This document shows positions 1-8,704 of a DNA stretch of 64,000 bases, in pieces. Numbering within the stretch: the stretch's first letter is position 1; each line of letters starts with the position of its first letter. The translations under genes and the position numbers were made by a program. The stretch lies in NCBI GenBank assembly GCA_023259035.1, contig JAHFRA010000016.1, forward strand, positions 1 to 64,000, read 5' to 3'. The DNA comes from Gallionella sp. Its GTDB lineage: Bacteria > Pseudomonadota > Gammaproteobacteria > Burkholderiales > Gallionellaceae. The notes under the pieces were generated by a model. The model did not search any database, was not told the DNA's origin, and saw only the letters and a list, made by a program, of their open reading frames with translations.

Positions 1-84
1 CAATCGTATCCGACGTCATGCGAAAACCGGCAACCAGGTACCCGCTGATTTCGCTAACCAGCAACAATTTGCGGCACAATTCAG

Positions 85-243
85 ATGACTTGCCCGTCCA
101 CTAAATCGGACTCCGCTCACCTTGGGGTGCAGAAAAACTTAGGCGAGGCGGCAAACCTGTACCAGACCGTTGTTGAAAAATTTGGCGATAGCGAATATGC
201 ATACGAAGCACAAGCACGCCTGGATTCTTTACAAAACCAGTAA
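85..243 (+). pseudogene. C-terminal remnant of a TPR-like protein
   Basis: The frame ending in TAA at 241-243 encodes about 50 residues. The last 35 (NLGEAANLYQTVVEKFGDSE and on to the stop) look like one tetratricopeptide repeat helix pair, as at the C-terminus of periplasmic TPR proteins. Upstream, the same frame has stops at 46-48 and 55-57 and no credible start or ribosome site. The ATG at 85 is the only start codon and gives an unusual Cys-rich, Pro-rich beginning. I therefore read it as a decayed or frameshifted 3' end of a gene that began outside the window. Nothing further can be said about function. Confidence 0.35.
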
Positions 244-307
244 CAGCATGAATGATTGTTTGACTGATCGTGTCACTAACGCTTTTGACGACTAAAGGAG
301 ATGCGCA

Positions 308-697
308 ATGCGTAATGTTATTTTGATGACGCTACTGGCTGTTATGAGCAGTAGTGCGGTGGCGGAGTGGGTTAAGGTCGGCAGCAATGAAAGATTTACC
401 TCCTATGTCGATCCAGCCACTATTAGCAAGGAGGGCGACAAGGTGCAAATGTGGCATCTGTATGACTACAATACCGCTCATGGAGATTCATCCGATACTA
501 AATATCTGTCAATGAAGATGCTGGATGAAAACGATTGCAAAGCGGAAAATTCTCGAACTATTGCATTGTCATTCCACTCCGAAAACATGGGCCGGGGTAA
601 AGTGATTTATAGCAACTCTGATTCCGGCAAATGGGAGAAAGTCCCGGCCGACAGCGGCATACAAATCTTTTGGAAAACCGCCTGTGGAAAGAATTAG
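308..697 (+). CDS. Surface-adhesin protein E-like secreted protein
   Basis: The 129-residue product has a Sec signal peptide (residues 1-19, cleavage after AVA). The mature domain follows the pattern EWVKVG, YVDPATI, VQMWHLYDY, and ends with a cysteine (C77 and C126 could form a disulfide). This pattern is that of the small betaproteobacterial proteins assigned to the surface-adhesin E (Adhesin_E) family, named after Haemophilus protein E. Most environmental members have no tested role, so adhesion is family knowledge only. A good Shine-Dalgarno site (AAAGGAG, 294-300) precedes the ATG. It stands alone, 81 bases before a thioredoxin-like gene in the same direction, and the two may share a transcript. 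Confidence 0.7.
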   Translation: MRNVILMTLLAVMSSSAVAEWVKVGSNERFTSYVDPATISKEGDKVQMWHLYDYNTAHGDSSDTKYLSMKMLDENDCKAENSRTIALSFHSENMGRGKVIYSNSDSGKWEKVPADSGIQIFWKTACGKN

Positions 698-778
698 GCT
701 ATTGCGAATCTTGCATTGAAGTGCGGCGCGATAGTTGCCCATCATTTGATAATTGTTTAACAAATTTGTAGTTTTCAT

Positions 779-1294
779 ATGAGAGCAGCTCTGCTTGTTA
801 TTTTCCTGACATCGGCAATTTCCGCAACTGCATTCGCGAGCACACCCGGTGAGATTGAGATCGGCGGTTACTTGCGCGCGGCGAAGTTACGCGGATTTTT
901 TGGGAAGAACAAAAATTTTTCTGACTATAAGGGGAAGCCGCTTATTATCAACGTATGGGCAAGTTGGTGCGCCCCCTGCCGGGCGGAGATGGGTTCGCTG
1001 GATCGGCTTGCGCGCCGGTATGGCGGAAAGCAGTTCAATGTGATCGGGATTTCGACCGACGATGAGGCCAGCGCAGCCGAGGTGTTCATTAAGCAGTCAA
1101 AAATAACGTTTGATAATTTTCTTGATCGCAATGTATTTTTGGAAAATATGCTGGGCGCCAATACAATTCCGCTAACCATCTTGGTCGATGCCGATGGGCG
1201 TGTACTCGAAAAAACTCGTGGGGCGTACGAATGGGATAGCCCCGAAATGGTAGATGCAATAGGGGAAGTCTTTCACATCAAGTTGCAGCGATAA
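779..1294 (+). CDS. TlpA-family periplasmic thiol-disulfide oxidoreductase
   Basis: This 171-residue protein has an N-terminal signal sequence (about residues 1-20) and one thioredoxin/AhpC-TSA domain. The redox motif WCAPC has its cysteines at residues 64 and 67, in the context NVWASWCAPCRAEM. The conserved cis-proline region is NTIPLTILVDADG. Such TlpA/ResA-type proteins reduce disulfides outside the cytoplasm, often for cytochrome c maturation or oxidative stress repair. No cytochrome biogenesis gene is next to it, so the substrate is unknown. No clear ribosome-binding site precedes the ATG. Confidence 0.8.
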   Translation: MRAALLVIFLTSAISATAFASTPGEIEIGGYLRAAKLRGFFGKNKNFSDYKGKPLIINVWASWCAPCRAEMGSLDRLARRYGGKQFNVIGISTDDEASAAEVFIKQSKITFDNFLDRNVFLENMLGANTIPLTILVDADGRVLEKTRGAYEWDSPEMVDAIGEVFHIKLQR

Positions 1295-1356
1295 AAAACA
1301 AAGTGCCGGCAAGACTCATCAATTAACCGAACTCCCAGCACTTGATTGCTACCTGC

Positions 1357-1674
1357 TCAGTGCAACATTTGATATGGCTCCAGCGTTACCGACTCGACAT
1401 TGTCGCCAAGCAAAATCAGTTGACCTTCAAGCCGGGTGTTACCGGTCTCGCTGAATTCAAAACGGTAGGTACGGCGCAGTACTCTGCGCCCTGACTTGTC
1501 GCGAACCAACGCTAGCGCAATGTTGGCGACCGTGTCGTCGAGAAATTGCAGGTTCGTATCGTGGCAGACCCGTTTTCCAAAACTCCTGGCGGTCTCATGA
1601 GCGCGCATACTGTCGAACCAGAACCACCCTAGCGCGGCCAACAACAGCAGGAAAAGCAAACTTGCAATATCCAT
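1357..1674 (-). CDS. DUF3301 membrane-anchored protein
   Basis: This is a 105-residue protein with one N-terminal transmembrane segment (LLFLLLLAALGWFWFDS) and a soluble domain with the blocks FGKRVCHDTNLQFLDDTVA and RRVLRRTYRFEFS. That pattern is typical of DUF3301, a small family widespread in beta- and gammaproteobacteria with unknown function. The frame is open for 50 more codons upstream, but the ATG at 1674 directly precedes the hydrophobic segment, as in the family, so I start there. It is monocistronic as far as can be seen. Confidence 0.65.
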   Translation of the reverse strand: MDIASLLFLLLLAALGWFWFDSMRAHETARSFGKRVCHDTNLQFLDDTVANIALALVRDKSGRRVLRRTYRFEFSETGNTRLEGQLILLGDNVESVTLEPYQMLH

Positions 1675-1706
1675 TGGTAAGAAATCCTGAATGACCAACC
1701 GCTTAT

Positions 1707-1874
1707 TTATAACTGATTCCGGCGAATCGACGCAGGGCTGATGGGGCGATATGCGTGAACCGTGACATCCGTTTCTACACCCGGGAAACCGGACACATGC
1801 TGGCCTCCGCCGCTGTTCTGGCATTCGATGCCGAATTGCCTGGCGGCAACTTGCAGGTCTTCGATGCTTGGCAT
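1707..1874 (-). CDS. Possible orphan HicA-like small protein
   Basis: A short frame of about 55 residues (ATG at 1874; an earlier ATG at 1907 is also in frame). The segment FGIECQNSGGGQHVSGFPG followed by VTVHAYRPISPASIRR resembles the C-terminal half of HicA-type mRNA interferases, which read roughly FGFECR-GG-SHH then LTVP-H-RPIKP. The conserved second histidine and the N-terminal strand are poor or absent, and no HicB partner lies next to it. It could be a decayed toxin or a chance frame. The call rests on pattern memory only. Confidence 0.3.
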   Translation of the reverse strand: MPSIEDLQVAARQFGIECQNSGGGQHVSGFPGVETDVTVHAYRPISPASIRRNQL

Positions 1875-1949
1875 CAATCCGCTTGAACCACTTCCCAGAT
1901 GCATCATCCCGTGCGAACCGGGCGAGCTCGCAACTTCATAGACTTGTCG

Positions 1950-2774
1950 TTAGTCCGCCGCAGGCAAACGGATGGTGTACTGGCCCGACTTCTCGTCGCG
2001 CACCACCTTCAGCAACTTGTGCTTCTGCGCATCCTCGACCAACTCCTTGAACGAGCGGTAGCCGTAGGAGGATTCGGTAAAACCCGGCTTGCGGCGCTGC
2101 ATAGTGGTCTTGACCATCGAGCCCCAGATCTTCTCATCCGAGCCGCGCTCCGCGATCAATGCTTCGACAGTTTCGACGATAAAATCGAGCGCTTCCTGGC
2201 GCTTGTCTTCCTCGACCTTCGCTTCGGTAGGCTTCGCTGCGCCGGCGGGAGATTTTACCGGCACCTTTTTGGCGGCCTGTTTCTTTTTCGCTTCCTGCGC
2301 ACGGACCAGATCGTCGTAAAAGATGAACTCGTCGCAGTTGGCGCTCAGCAAATCCGATGTCGAGTCCTTCACGCCGATGCCGATCACGTATTTGTTGTTC
2401 TCGCGCAGCTTGGAAACCAGCGGGGAAAAATCCGAGTCGCCGCTGATGATGACGAAGGTGTCCACATGCGCTTTGGTATAACAAAGATCTAGCGCATCCA
2501 CGACCATGCGGATGTCCGCCGAGTTCTTGCCCGACTGCCGCACATGCGGGATTTCGATCAGCTCGAAGGCCGCCTCGTGCATCGTCGCCTTGAAATCCTT
2601 GTAGCGATCCCAGTCGCAATAAGCTTTCTTGACCACGATGCTGCCCTTGAGCAGCAGGCGCTCCAGTACCTTCCTGATGTCGAACTGCGCATACTTGGCA
2701 TCGCGCACGCCCAGCGCCACGTTCTCAAAATCGCAAAACAATGCCATGTTGGTAATTTCAGGTTGGGCTGCCAT
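1950..2774 (-). CDS. NYN-domain ribonuclease-like protein with C-terminal OST-HTH/LOTUS domain
   Basis: The 274-residue protein starts with a NYN (PIN-like) domain, residues 8-165, carrying the acidic metal-binding set: D15 in CDFEN, D87 in SADIRM, and D113/D115 in SGDSDF. A basic Lys/Ala-rich linker (about 170-200) follows, then a C-terminal domain (about 205-270) with GSMVKTTMQRRKPGFTESSY and FKELVEDAQ, which fits the OST-HTH/LOTUS fold. NYN proteins with LOTUS domains are thought to bind and cut RNA; bacterial targets are unknown. A strong ribosome site (TAGGAG) lies 8 bases before the ATG. The gene is alone on the minus strand, 150 bp from the 3' end of the flavin dehydrogenase gene. Confidence 0.8.
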   Translation of the reverse strand: MAAQPEITNMALFCDFENVALGVRDAKYAQFDIRKVLERLLLKGSIVVKKAYCDWDRYKDFKATMHEAAFELIEIPHVRQSGKNSADIRMVVDALDLCYTKAHVDTFVIISGDSDFSPLVSKLRENNKYVIGIGVKDSTSDLLSANCDEFIFYDDLVRAQEAKKKQAAKKVPVKSPAGAAKPTEAKVEEDKRQEALDFIVETVEALIAERGSDEKIWGSMVKTTMQRRKPGFTESSYGYRSFKELVEDAQKHKLLKVVRDEKSGQYTIRLPAAD

Positions 2775-2812
2775 TTGTATCTCCTATTTTTCTACCTTGC
2801 TTAGAAACGAGC

Positions 2813-2899
2813 GTAGCCCGGATGGAATGCAATGTAATCCGGGGAAACCGTTGCTACGCCCACCGCTTCCCGGATTCTGCTGCGCGCCATCCGGGCTAC
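2813..2899. repeat. Dispersed palindromic repeat, family A, copy 1
   Basis: An 87-bp imperfect palindrome: it opens with GTAGCCCGGATGGAATGCAA and closes with CCATCCGGGCTAC. The same family recurs at 37944-38024, with the shared inner block TGTAATCCGGG. Copy 1 overlaps the stop codon (2896-2898) of the minus-strand flavin dehydrogenase gene. Confidence 0.85.
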
Positions 2900-4317
2900 A
2901 GAACCTTGCCTGGATTCATCAACCCGTGCGGGTCGATGGTATGTTTGATGTTGCGCATCATCTCCATCTCCAGCGCGCTTTTGTAACGGCAAATATCATC
3001 GCGTTTGAGCTGGCCCAGACCATGCTCGGCGCTGATGCTGCCGCCCAGTCCGTGCACGATGTCGTACACGATGCGATTGACATATTCGCTTTGCCCGATA
3101 AATGCATGGTTCTGCGCAGGGTCGGGCATGGAGGCGTTGTAGTGAATGTTGCCGTCGCCGATGTGGCCGAAGGCAACAATGCGTACACCGGGAAATGCGC
3201 CATGCAGCGCGGCATCGGCCCGCGCAATAAATTCCGCCACGCGGCTAACCGGCACCGAGATATCGTGTTTGATGCTGATGCCATCAATTTTCTGCGCATC
3301 GCTGATGCTGTTGCGCAGCTTCCACCATCTTTCGGCAAGCGTTTTTTCGGCAGTCACCGCAAACACCTCAATGCCATCGGAAAAATTCTCCAGTGCCGTG
3401 CGCAACGACCTGTCCAGCGGCACATCCAGCACATCGGACAATTCGATGACGGCTATCCATTCATGCTGCCTGGCAAAAGGTTCGTGCGTATCTCGAGCAT
3501 GGCGAAACACTATATCCAGACAGGGGCGACCGATGATCTCAAAAGCGCTGATGCGGTCGCCGCAGGTGGCGCGCAGATGCGCAAACAATCCGACTGCCGC
3601 AGCCGGATCGCGCAGCCCCACGCAAGCGGTCGCCACCACCTGTGGACGCGGAAACAGTTTCAGCACGGCAGCGGTGATGATGCCCAGCGTGCCTTCCGCG
3701 CCGATGAACAGGTGCTTGAGGTCGTAGCCGGAATTATCCTTGCGCAAGCCGCGCAGGCCATTCCAAACGCGCCCGTCCGGCAGCACCACCTCCAGCCCGA
3801 GCACCAGATCGCGCGCTGTGCCGTAGCGCAACACATTGATGCCGCCCGCGTTGGTGGAAAGGTTGCCGCCGATCTCGCAGCGCTGCTCGGTGGCGGCGAG
3901 CCTGAGCGGGAACAGGCGGTTGCCCCGCTCCGCTGCCGCGCGCACATCGGCCAGTATGCAGCCCGCTTCCACGGTGATGGTGTAGTTGGTGGCGTCCAGT
4001 TCACGAATGCGGTTCATGCGCGACAGGTTGAGCACGATCTGCTCGCCTTCGGCCAGCGGCACCGATGCCCCGCACAAACTGGTGTTGCCGCCCTGCGGCA
4101 CGATGGTGACATGTTGCTTGGCGCACAGCGCAACAATCGCGCCGACTTGTCGCGTGTCGCCGGGCAACACCACAGCCAGCGCCTGCCCACTGTAGCGCCC
4201 GCGCCAATCAACGCAGTACGGCTTGGATGGATCGCCGGTCAATACGGAATCGTCACCCACAATAGTGGCGAGCAAATCAAGAATATCCGTTGTCAACGAC
4301 TGCTCCAATCGGTTCAT
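2896..4317 (-). CDS. FAD-linked 2-hydroxyacid dehydrogenase (GlcD/D-lactate dehydrogenase family)
   Basis: A 473-residue flavoprotein of the vanillyl-alcohol oxidase fold. Residues 30-210 form the FAD-binding domain, with VPQGGNTSLCGASVPL, GGNLSTNAGGINVLRYG and IGAEGTLGIITAAVLKL. The C-terminal FAD-oxidase domain carries the active-site blocks FGHIGDGNIHYN and SAEHGLGQLKRD. The family oxidises D-lactate, D-2-hydroxyglutarate or glycolate and passes electrons to quinone or cytochrome c; substrate cannot be read from sequence. It lies 15 bp behind a membrane cytochrome c gene in the same direction, which suggests that the two work together. The stop codon TAG falls inside a palindromic repeat. 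Confidence 0.85.
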   Translation of the reverse strand: MNRLEQSLTTDILDLLATIVGDDSVLTGDPSKPYCVDWRGRYSGQALAVVLPGDTRQVGAIVALCAKQHVTIVPQGGNTSLCGASVPLAEGEQIVLNLSRMNRIRELDATNYTITVEAGCILADVRAAAERGNRLFPLRLAATEQRCEIGGNLSTNAGGINVLRYGTARDLVLGLEVVLPDGRVWNGLRGLRKDNSGYDLKHLFIGAEGTLGIITAAVLKLFPRPQVVATACVGLRDPAAAVGLFAHLRATCGDRISAFEIIGRPCLDIVFRHARDTHEPFARQHEWIAVIELSDVLDVPLDRSLRTALENFSDGIEVFAVTAEKTLAERWWKLRNSISDAQKIDGISIKHDISVPVSRVAEFIARADAALHGAFPGVRIVAFGHIGDGNIHYNASMPDPAQNHAFIGQSEYVNRIVYDIVHGLGGSISAEHGLGQLKRDDICRYKSALEMEMMRNIKHTIDPHGLMNPGKVL

Positions 4318-4332
4318 CGAAAGGCTGCGGCA

Positions 4333-5076
4333 TCAGCCTTTTTTAACCCGGAGTGGCGTCACCCACATCTGATACAACGATGAGAAAATCATCACCGTCG
4401 AGGCAAGGCTGTAGCCGAACCCGCCTATAATCACCAGCCATGCGAACCCCGGTTCCAGCTTGGTCAACCACCACGCCGCAACGTCCGCGATCAGGAATGC
4501 AAACGGCGTGAAGATCAAAAATGATTTTACCCATGTGCTGAAACCGGTGGCGAAACTGAATATCCAGCCCACAAAAAAGAAGATAAAGGCGATGCCGAAC
4601 AAATGGATATGCGAAACCCTGGTCAGGCTGGCTATGCTTACTCCATGATCGACTGCTGCCATTTTTAACATGATGTCTTTTTCACCGATATTGGGCAGGC
4701 CGGGCATATTGGCATGGCAGGCGATGCAATATTGGTTTACCAGCGGCTTGATCGTGGTCTCCCACTCGCTTTCCGGCGCTCCCGCGCGAACCCATTTGAT
4801 CATGGCCAGCCTGGCTTCGGGCGGCGCGTTTTCTTTCATCGAACCATGAAGTTTGGCTTCCAGTTTCGAGGCATTTTCGCCATCGTGGTTGCCGTGATAA
4901 CTGTACACGATGTCATCCACGGAAAGGCCGAACTTGCCGTCAGCCATGCCGTGAGTCAGCAGGATTTGCGCTCCCGCCATCAACAAGCCTAAACCTATTA
5001 CCAGCAGATAACCGGTAAAAAGTGATTTGACGGGTAATGGCAGGTTAGCCAAGTCTGCGCCGTTTATTTCTTTCAT
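4333..5076 (-). CDS. Membrane protein with a mono-haem cytochrome c domain
   Basis: The 247-residue product has one N-terminal transmembrane helix (about 18-40), a periplasmic domain (41-155) containing a single c-type haem motif CIACH (C117, C120, H121) with a nearby methionine in NMPGL, and three C-terminal helices (about 158-177, 184-203, 212-235). I do not recognise a named family. The layout suggests a membrane-bound electron carrier. The flavin dehydrogenase follows at 15 bp, so this protein may take electrons from it; this is inference. A ribosome site (AAGGGAG) precedes the ATG. Confidence 0.6.
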   Translation of the reverse strand: MKEINGADLANLPLPVKSLFTGYLLVIGLGLLMAGAQILLTHGMADGKFGLSVDDIVYSYHGNHDGENASKLEAKLHGSMKENAPPEARLAMIKWVRAGAPESEWETTIKPLVNQYCIACHANMPGLPNIGEKDIMLKMAAVDHGVSIASLTRVSHIHLFGIAFIFFFVGWIFSFATGFSTWVKSFLIFTPFAFLIADVAAWWLTKLEPGFAWLVIIGGFGYSLASTVMIFSSLYQMWVTPLRVKKG

Positions 5077-5239
5077 GTTGCTACTCCCTTATTTTCTCGC
5101 TCGCGCATTGCCCCTCAAGATACCGCGACACCCATCTGCTTCCGCATTACTGCACACGCGATCTCCTGGAAGCACTCTAAAAATCCAGACTGCGTGCGCA
5201 AATGTTGTTGTCTTCGTAAATTATTCTTGACGCGCCACT

Positions 5240-7453
5240 TTAAAACTCCAGCGGATCAATGTCCAGCGACCAGCGCAACTTCTGTGCAGGCAGCGCGTCC
5301 AATAACGGTTGCCAAGCGCGCAGAAATTGCTGCAAATCCCTGCGCTTCGCACTTTGTATCAGTAACTGTGCGCGAATATGATTGGCGCGGCGCGGCAGCG
5401 CGGCAGGCACCACACCGAGGATTTCCACGGCGCGCCGCAATTCAACCGCAGCAGCTCGCGCGCGATTGAGATACGCATACACCTCGGTTTCAATTTTTCC
5501 TTCAGCGCGCAGCATCGCCTGGTACATGAACGGCGGGAAGCCCGCCATCTGCCGCTCGGCAAGCTGCGATACAGACCAGCTCTCGAAGTCATGGGTCTGC
5601 AAGGCGCGATACAACGGGTGATCGGGAAAGGCGGTTTGAATCACCACTTCGCCGGGCTTGTCGGCGCGCCCGGCGCGCCCCGCCACTTGCACCAGTTGTG
5701 CGAACAGTTTTTCCGCAGCACGGAAATCACTGCTATACAGCGCGCTATCGGGATTAAGCACACCGACCAAGGTCAGCGCGGGAAAGTCGTGCCCCTTGGC
5801 GAGCATCTGCGTGCCAACCAAAATGTCCACTTCATTCGCGTGGATCTGCTCGCGCATGGTCTGCCAGGCGCGCTTGTTGCGCGTGCTGTCCCTATCCACC
5901 CGCAGGATGCGCGCCTCCGGGAAGCGTTCCTGCAACACGCTTTCCACGCGCTGCGTGCCGCTGCCGACCGGATGCAGATCGGCATTGCCGCAACTCGGGC
6001 AAGCGTTCGGCACATGCAATTGATAGCCGCAGTGGTGACAGCGCAGCCGCTTGTCATTCAGATGCAGCACCATCTTGCCCGCACAGTTTTTGCAGCCGGA
6101 CAGCCAGCCACAACCACCGCACATCAGTACCGGCGCATAACCGCGCCGGTTGATGAATAACAAACTCTGCTCCTTGCGCGCGATGCGCAGCCCGATCTCG
6201 CGCAGCAGGTTTTCGCTGATGCCATGATGCATCACCGTCTGGTTGGTGTTGATGCTGCGCACTTCGGGCAGGCGCGCGGCGGCAAGCGCCCGCCCGGTCA
6301 GCTTGAGCATCCGGTAACGCCCGTTCTGCGCGTTGTGATAGCTCTCCAGCGATGGCGTTGCCGAACCCAGCACGATCGGCACGCCGTGCTGGTTGGCGCG
6401 GAAGATCGCCACATCGCGCGCCGAGTAGCGCAGCCCTTCCTGCTGCTTGTACGAACTGTCGTGCTCCTCGTCCACGATGATCAGCGCAAGCCCGGGCAAT
6501 TCGGCGAACACCGACAGGCGCGTGCCGAGCACGATTTGCGCCGCACCGAATTGCGCCTGCTGCCAGTTATGCAAACGCTCGCCCTCCGACAAACCGCTAT
6601 GCAGGCTGACCAGATTCACATCCGGGAAACGGCTGCGGAAATAATTCTCAAGCTGTGGCGTAAGATTTATTTCCGGTACCAGCAGCAACACCTGCCCGCC
6701 GCGCTGCAACACATCGTGCATCAGATGCACATACACCTCGGTCTTGCCGCTGCCGGTGATACCGTGCAACAGGAAGCAGGCATAGCCCTGCGCCGCCGTG
6801 ACCGCATCCACCGCCTGCTGCTGTTCGCCGGTCAACGTATGCGCGTTATCGAAGGTGTGCTTCTGCTCCCCTCTCCCGCTTGCGGGAGAGGTGCTGGGGG
6901 AGAGGGCTATTGGAAGAACAACACTCTCAACCCACCCTTCCTCCTCCAATGCCCTCAACTGCTTCCCCACCGTCGCCGACAGCGCCTTAAGCTGCGCCAG
7001 ATTGCACGGCTGCTCCGCCAGCTTCGCCAGGATGCGCCGCTGCACCACTTTGCGTTTCGGGAAACTATCGAGATCGAGCGCCGCCCCGTTGGCGCTCAGG
7101 CGATAGCTCAAGACTGGTTTGCTGATGACCGGCTTGTCGGAACGCAGCCGCACCGGCAACGCCGACAACACCGTTTGCCCGATCGGATAGCGGTAATAGT
7201 CGCTGCAAAAGCGCAGCAAATCGAGCAACCCTGCCGACAGCGGTGCACTGTCGTGCAGCACCCGCTCCACCGGTTTGATGCGCTCCTGCGCCATCTCCGT
7301 AGTGGCGGCACACTCCATCACCACCCCGACCATCTGCCGCCGCCCGAACGGCACGATCACGCGCTGTCCGATTGCAATCGCAATACCTTCCGCCACCGTG
7401 TAATCAAACAAGGTGGACAGCGGAATATCCATGGCGACGCGGACTATTTGCAT
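5240..7453 (-). CDS. priA: Primosomal protein N' (PriA helicase) with repeat-encoded insertion
   Basis: PriA restarts stalled replication forks as a 3'-5' DNA helicase. The 737 residues show the N-terminal DNA-binding domain (MQIVRVAMDIPLSTLFDYTV), Walker A HGITGSGKTEVY (about 230-241), the DEEH box (VDEEHDSSYKQQEG), the zinc-binding cysteine cluster starting CGGCGWLSGCKNC, and helicase motifs VGTQMLAKGHDFP and QVAGRAGRADKPGEV. The frame is open 27 codons upstream, but ATG 7453 matches the family N-terminus. Residues about 183-196 (ALSPSTSPASGRGE) are encoded by a dispersed repeat and sit in the linker just before the helicase domain, so the gene is probably still functional. Confidence 0.95.
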   Translation of the reverse strand: MQIVRVAMDIPLSTLFDYTVAEGIAIAIGQRVIVPFGRRQMVGVVMECAATTEMAQERIKPVERVLHDSAPLSAGLLDLLRFCSDYYRYPIGQTVLSALPVRLRSDKPVISKPVLSYRLSANGAALDLDSFPKRKVVQRRILAKLAEQPCNLAQLKALSATVGKQLRALEEEGWVESVVLPIALSPSTSPASGRGEQKHTFDNAHTLTGEQQQAVDAVTAAQGYACFLLHGITGSGKTEVYVHLMHDVLQRGGQVLLLVPEINLTPQLENYFRSRFPDVNLVSLHSGLSEGERLHNWQQAQFGAAQIVLGTRLSVFAELPGLALIIVDEEHDSSYKQQEGLRYSARDVAIFRANQHGVPIVLGSATPSLESYHNAQNGRYRMLKLTGRALAAARLPEVRSINTNQTVMHHGISENLLREIGLRIARKEQSLLFINRRGYAPVLMCGGCGWLSGCKNCAGKMVLHLNDKRLRCHHCGYQLHVPNACPSCGNADLHPVGSGTQRVESVLQERFPEARILRVDRDSTRNKRAWQTMREQIHANEVDILVGTQMLAKGHDFPALTLVGVLNPDSALYSSDFRAAEKLFAQLVQVAGRAGRADKPGEVVIQTAFPDHPLYRALQTHDFESWSVSQLAERQMAGFPPFMYQAMLRAEGKIETEVYAYLNRARAAAVELRRAVEILGVVPAALPRRANHIRAQLLIQSAKRRDLQQFLRAWQPLLDALPAQKLRWSLDIDPLEF
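6864..6906. repeat. Dispersed palindromic repeat, family C, inside priA
   Basis: The block contains CTCTCCCGCTTGCGGGAGAG (a perfect hairpin) followed by a GGGGGAGAGGG end. A related copy in opposite orientation lies at 49752-49821. It lies in frame in priA and adds roughly 14 residues. Confidence 0.8.
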
Positions 7454-7494
7454 ATTTACTCGGACAACAAACGCTGCGATTGTCGCAGAAATGC

Positions 7495-7518
7495 AAAAAC
7501 CGCAGGGGATACCTGCGG
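7495..7518 (-). terminator. Intrinsic terminator of hemE
   Basis: On the minus strand, CCGCAGG-TATCC-CCTGCGG (arms 7512-7518 and 7500-7506) is followed by TTTTT (7499-7495). It lies 22 bases past the hemE stop codon and before the priA start. Confidence 0.85.
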
Positions 7519-7539
7519 CTTTTCGTTTATGCAACCGGA

Positions 7540-8604
7540 TCAGTGATACTTGCGGCTCAGCTCATGTACCGCCGCGACCAGTGCTGCCGCATGTTCCGGG
7601 TTGGTATGCTGTGAAATGCCGTGGCCGAGATTGAACACGTGGCCGCTGCCGTAGCCGTAGCTGCTGAGCACGCGTTCCACCTCGGTGTGAATAGCCTCGG
7701 GCGAGGCAAACAATACCGCCGGGTCGAGATTGCCTTGCAGCGCGACTTTGTGGCCGACGCGCTGACGGGCGCTGCCGATGTCTACGGTCCAATCCAGGCC
7801 GACTGCATCGCAGCCGGTGTTGGCAATGCTTTCGAGCCACAAGCCGCCGCCCTTGGTGAATACGATGGACGGGATGCGCACGCCATCTTTTTCCTTGATC
7901 AAACCATCCACAATACGATGCGTATATGCCAGCGAGAATTCGTGGAATGCCGCATGCGACAACACGCCGCCCCATGAATCGAAAATCATCACGGCCTGCG
8001 CACCGGCTTCAATCTGTGCGTTCAAATAGGCGATCACCGCCTGCGTGGTCACTTCGAGAATGTGGTGCATCAGCTTTGGCTCGTTGTACATCAAGGTTTT
8101 CACCTTGGCGTAATCGTCGCTGCCGCCGCCTTCAACCATGTAGCAGGACAGCGTGAACGGGCTGCCTGAAAAACCGATCAGCGGTACGCGGCTATCCAGC
8201 GCCTTGCGGATTTGCGTCACGGCATCGGTGACATAGCGCAAGTCCTTGCCGATGTCCGGCACGCGCAATGCCATGATTGCCGCTTCGTCGCACAATGGGC
8301 GTTCAAACTTCGGGCCCTCACCTTCGGAGAAATACAACCCCAAACCCATCGCGTCCGGCACGGTGAGAATATCGGAAAACAGAATCGCGGCATCCAGCGG
8401 AAAGCGATCCAGCGGTTGCAGCGTCACTTCGGTGGCGAAGTCCGGGTTCTTGCACAAACCAAGGAAGCTGCCGGCACGTTTGCGCGACTCGCGGTATTCC
8501 GGCAGGTAACGGCCGGCCTGGCGCATCATCCACAGCGGCGTGTAGTCGGTTGGTTGGCGCAGCAAGGCGCGCAGGAAGGTGTCGTTTTTCAGTTTGAAGT
8601 TCAT
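7540..8604 (-). CDS. hemE: Uroporphyrinogen decarboxylase
   Basis: HemE removes four carboxyl groups from uroporphyrinogen III to give coproporphyrinogen III in haem synthesis. The 354 residues match the usual length. Diagnostic blocks are [16 protein letters not shown] near the N-terminus (with the conserved arginines that bind substrate carboxylates), [17 protein letters not shown] in the middle, and the C-terminal [12 protein letters not shown]. The gene is followed by its own intrinsic terminator. Upstream, an 18-bp-arm inverted repeat separates it from gltD. Confidence 0.96.
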   Translation of the reverse strand: MNFKLKNDTFLRALLRQPTDYTPLWMMRQAGRYLPEYRESRKRAGSFLGLCKNPDFATEVTLQPLDRFPLDAAILFSDILTVPDAMGLGLYFSEGEGPKFERPLCDEAAIMALRVPDIGKDLRYVTDAVTQIRKALDSRVPLIGFSGSPFTLSCYMVEGGGSDDYAKVKTLMYNEPKLMHHILEVTTQAVIAYLNAQIEAGAQAVMIFDSWGGVLSHAAFHEFSLAYTHRIVDGLIKEKDGVRIPSIVFTKGGGLWLESIANTGCDAVGLDWTVDIGSARQRVGHKVALQGNLDPAVLFASPEAIHTEVERVLSSYGYGSGHVFNLGHGISQHTNPEHAAALVAAVHELSRKYH

Positions 8605-8632
8605 GGTTAACCTAGATTAAAAATATCTTGTC

Positions 8633-8678
8633 CGCAGATTAAACAGATTTACGCAGAATTAAATCTGTTTAATCTGCG
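8633..8678. repeat. Inverted repeat with 18-bp perfect arms
   Basis: Arms CGCAGATTAAACAGATTT (8633-8650) and AAATCTGTTTAATCTGCG (8661-8678) flank a 10-base loop in the hemE-gltD gap. No T tract follows on either strand, so it is more likely a dispersed repeat than a strong terminator. It could still protect the gltBD transcript end. Confidence 0.8.
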
Positions 8679-8704
8679 TAATCTGCGAATAAAAAGGTTT
8701 GTTG

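Noticed and set aside
2629-4383. 584-residue plus-strand frame
   Set aside because: It lies antisense to the flavin dehydrogenase and NYN genes, has no domain, and is His/Gln/Arg-rich like a GC-driven shadow.
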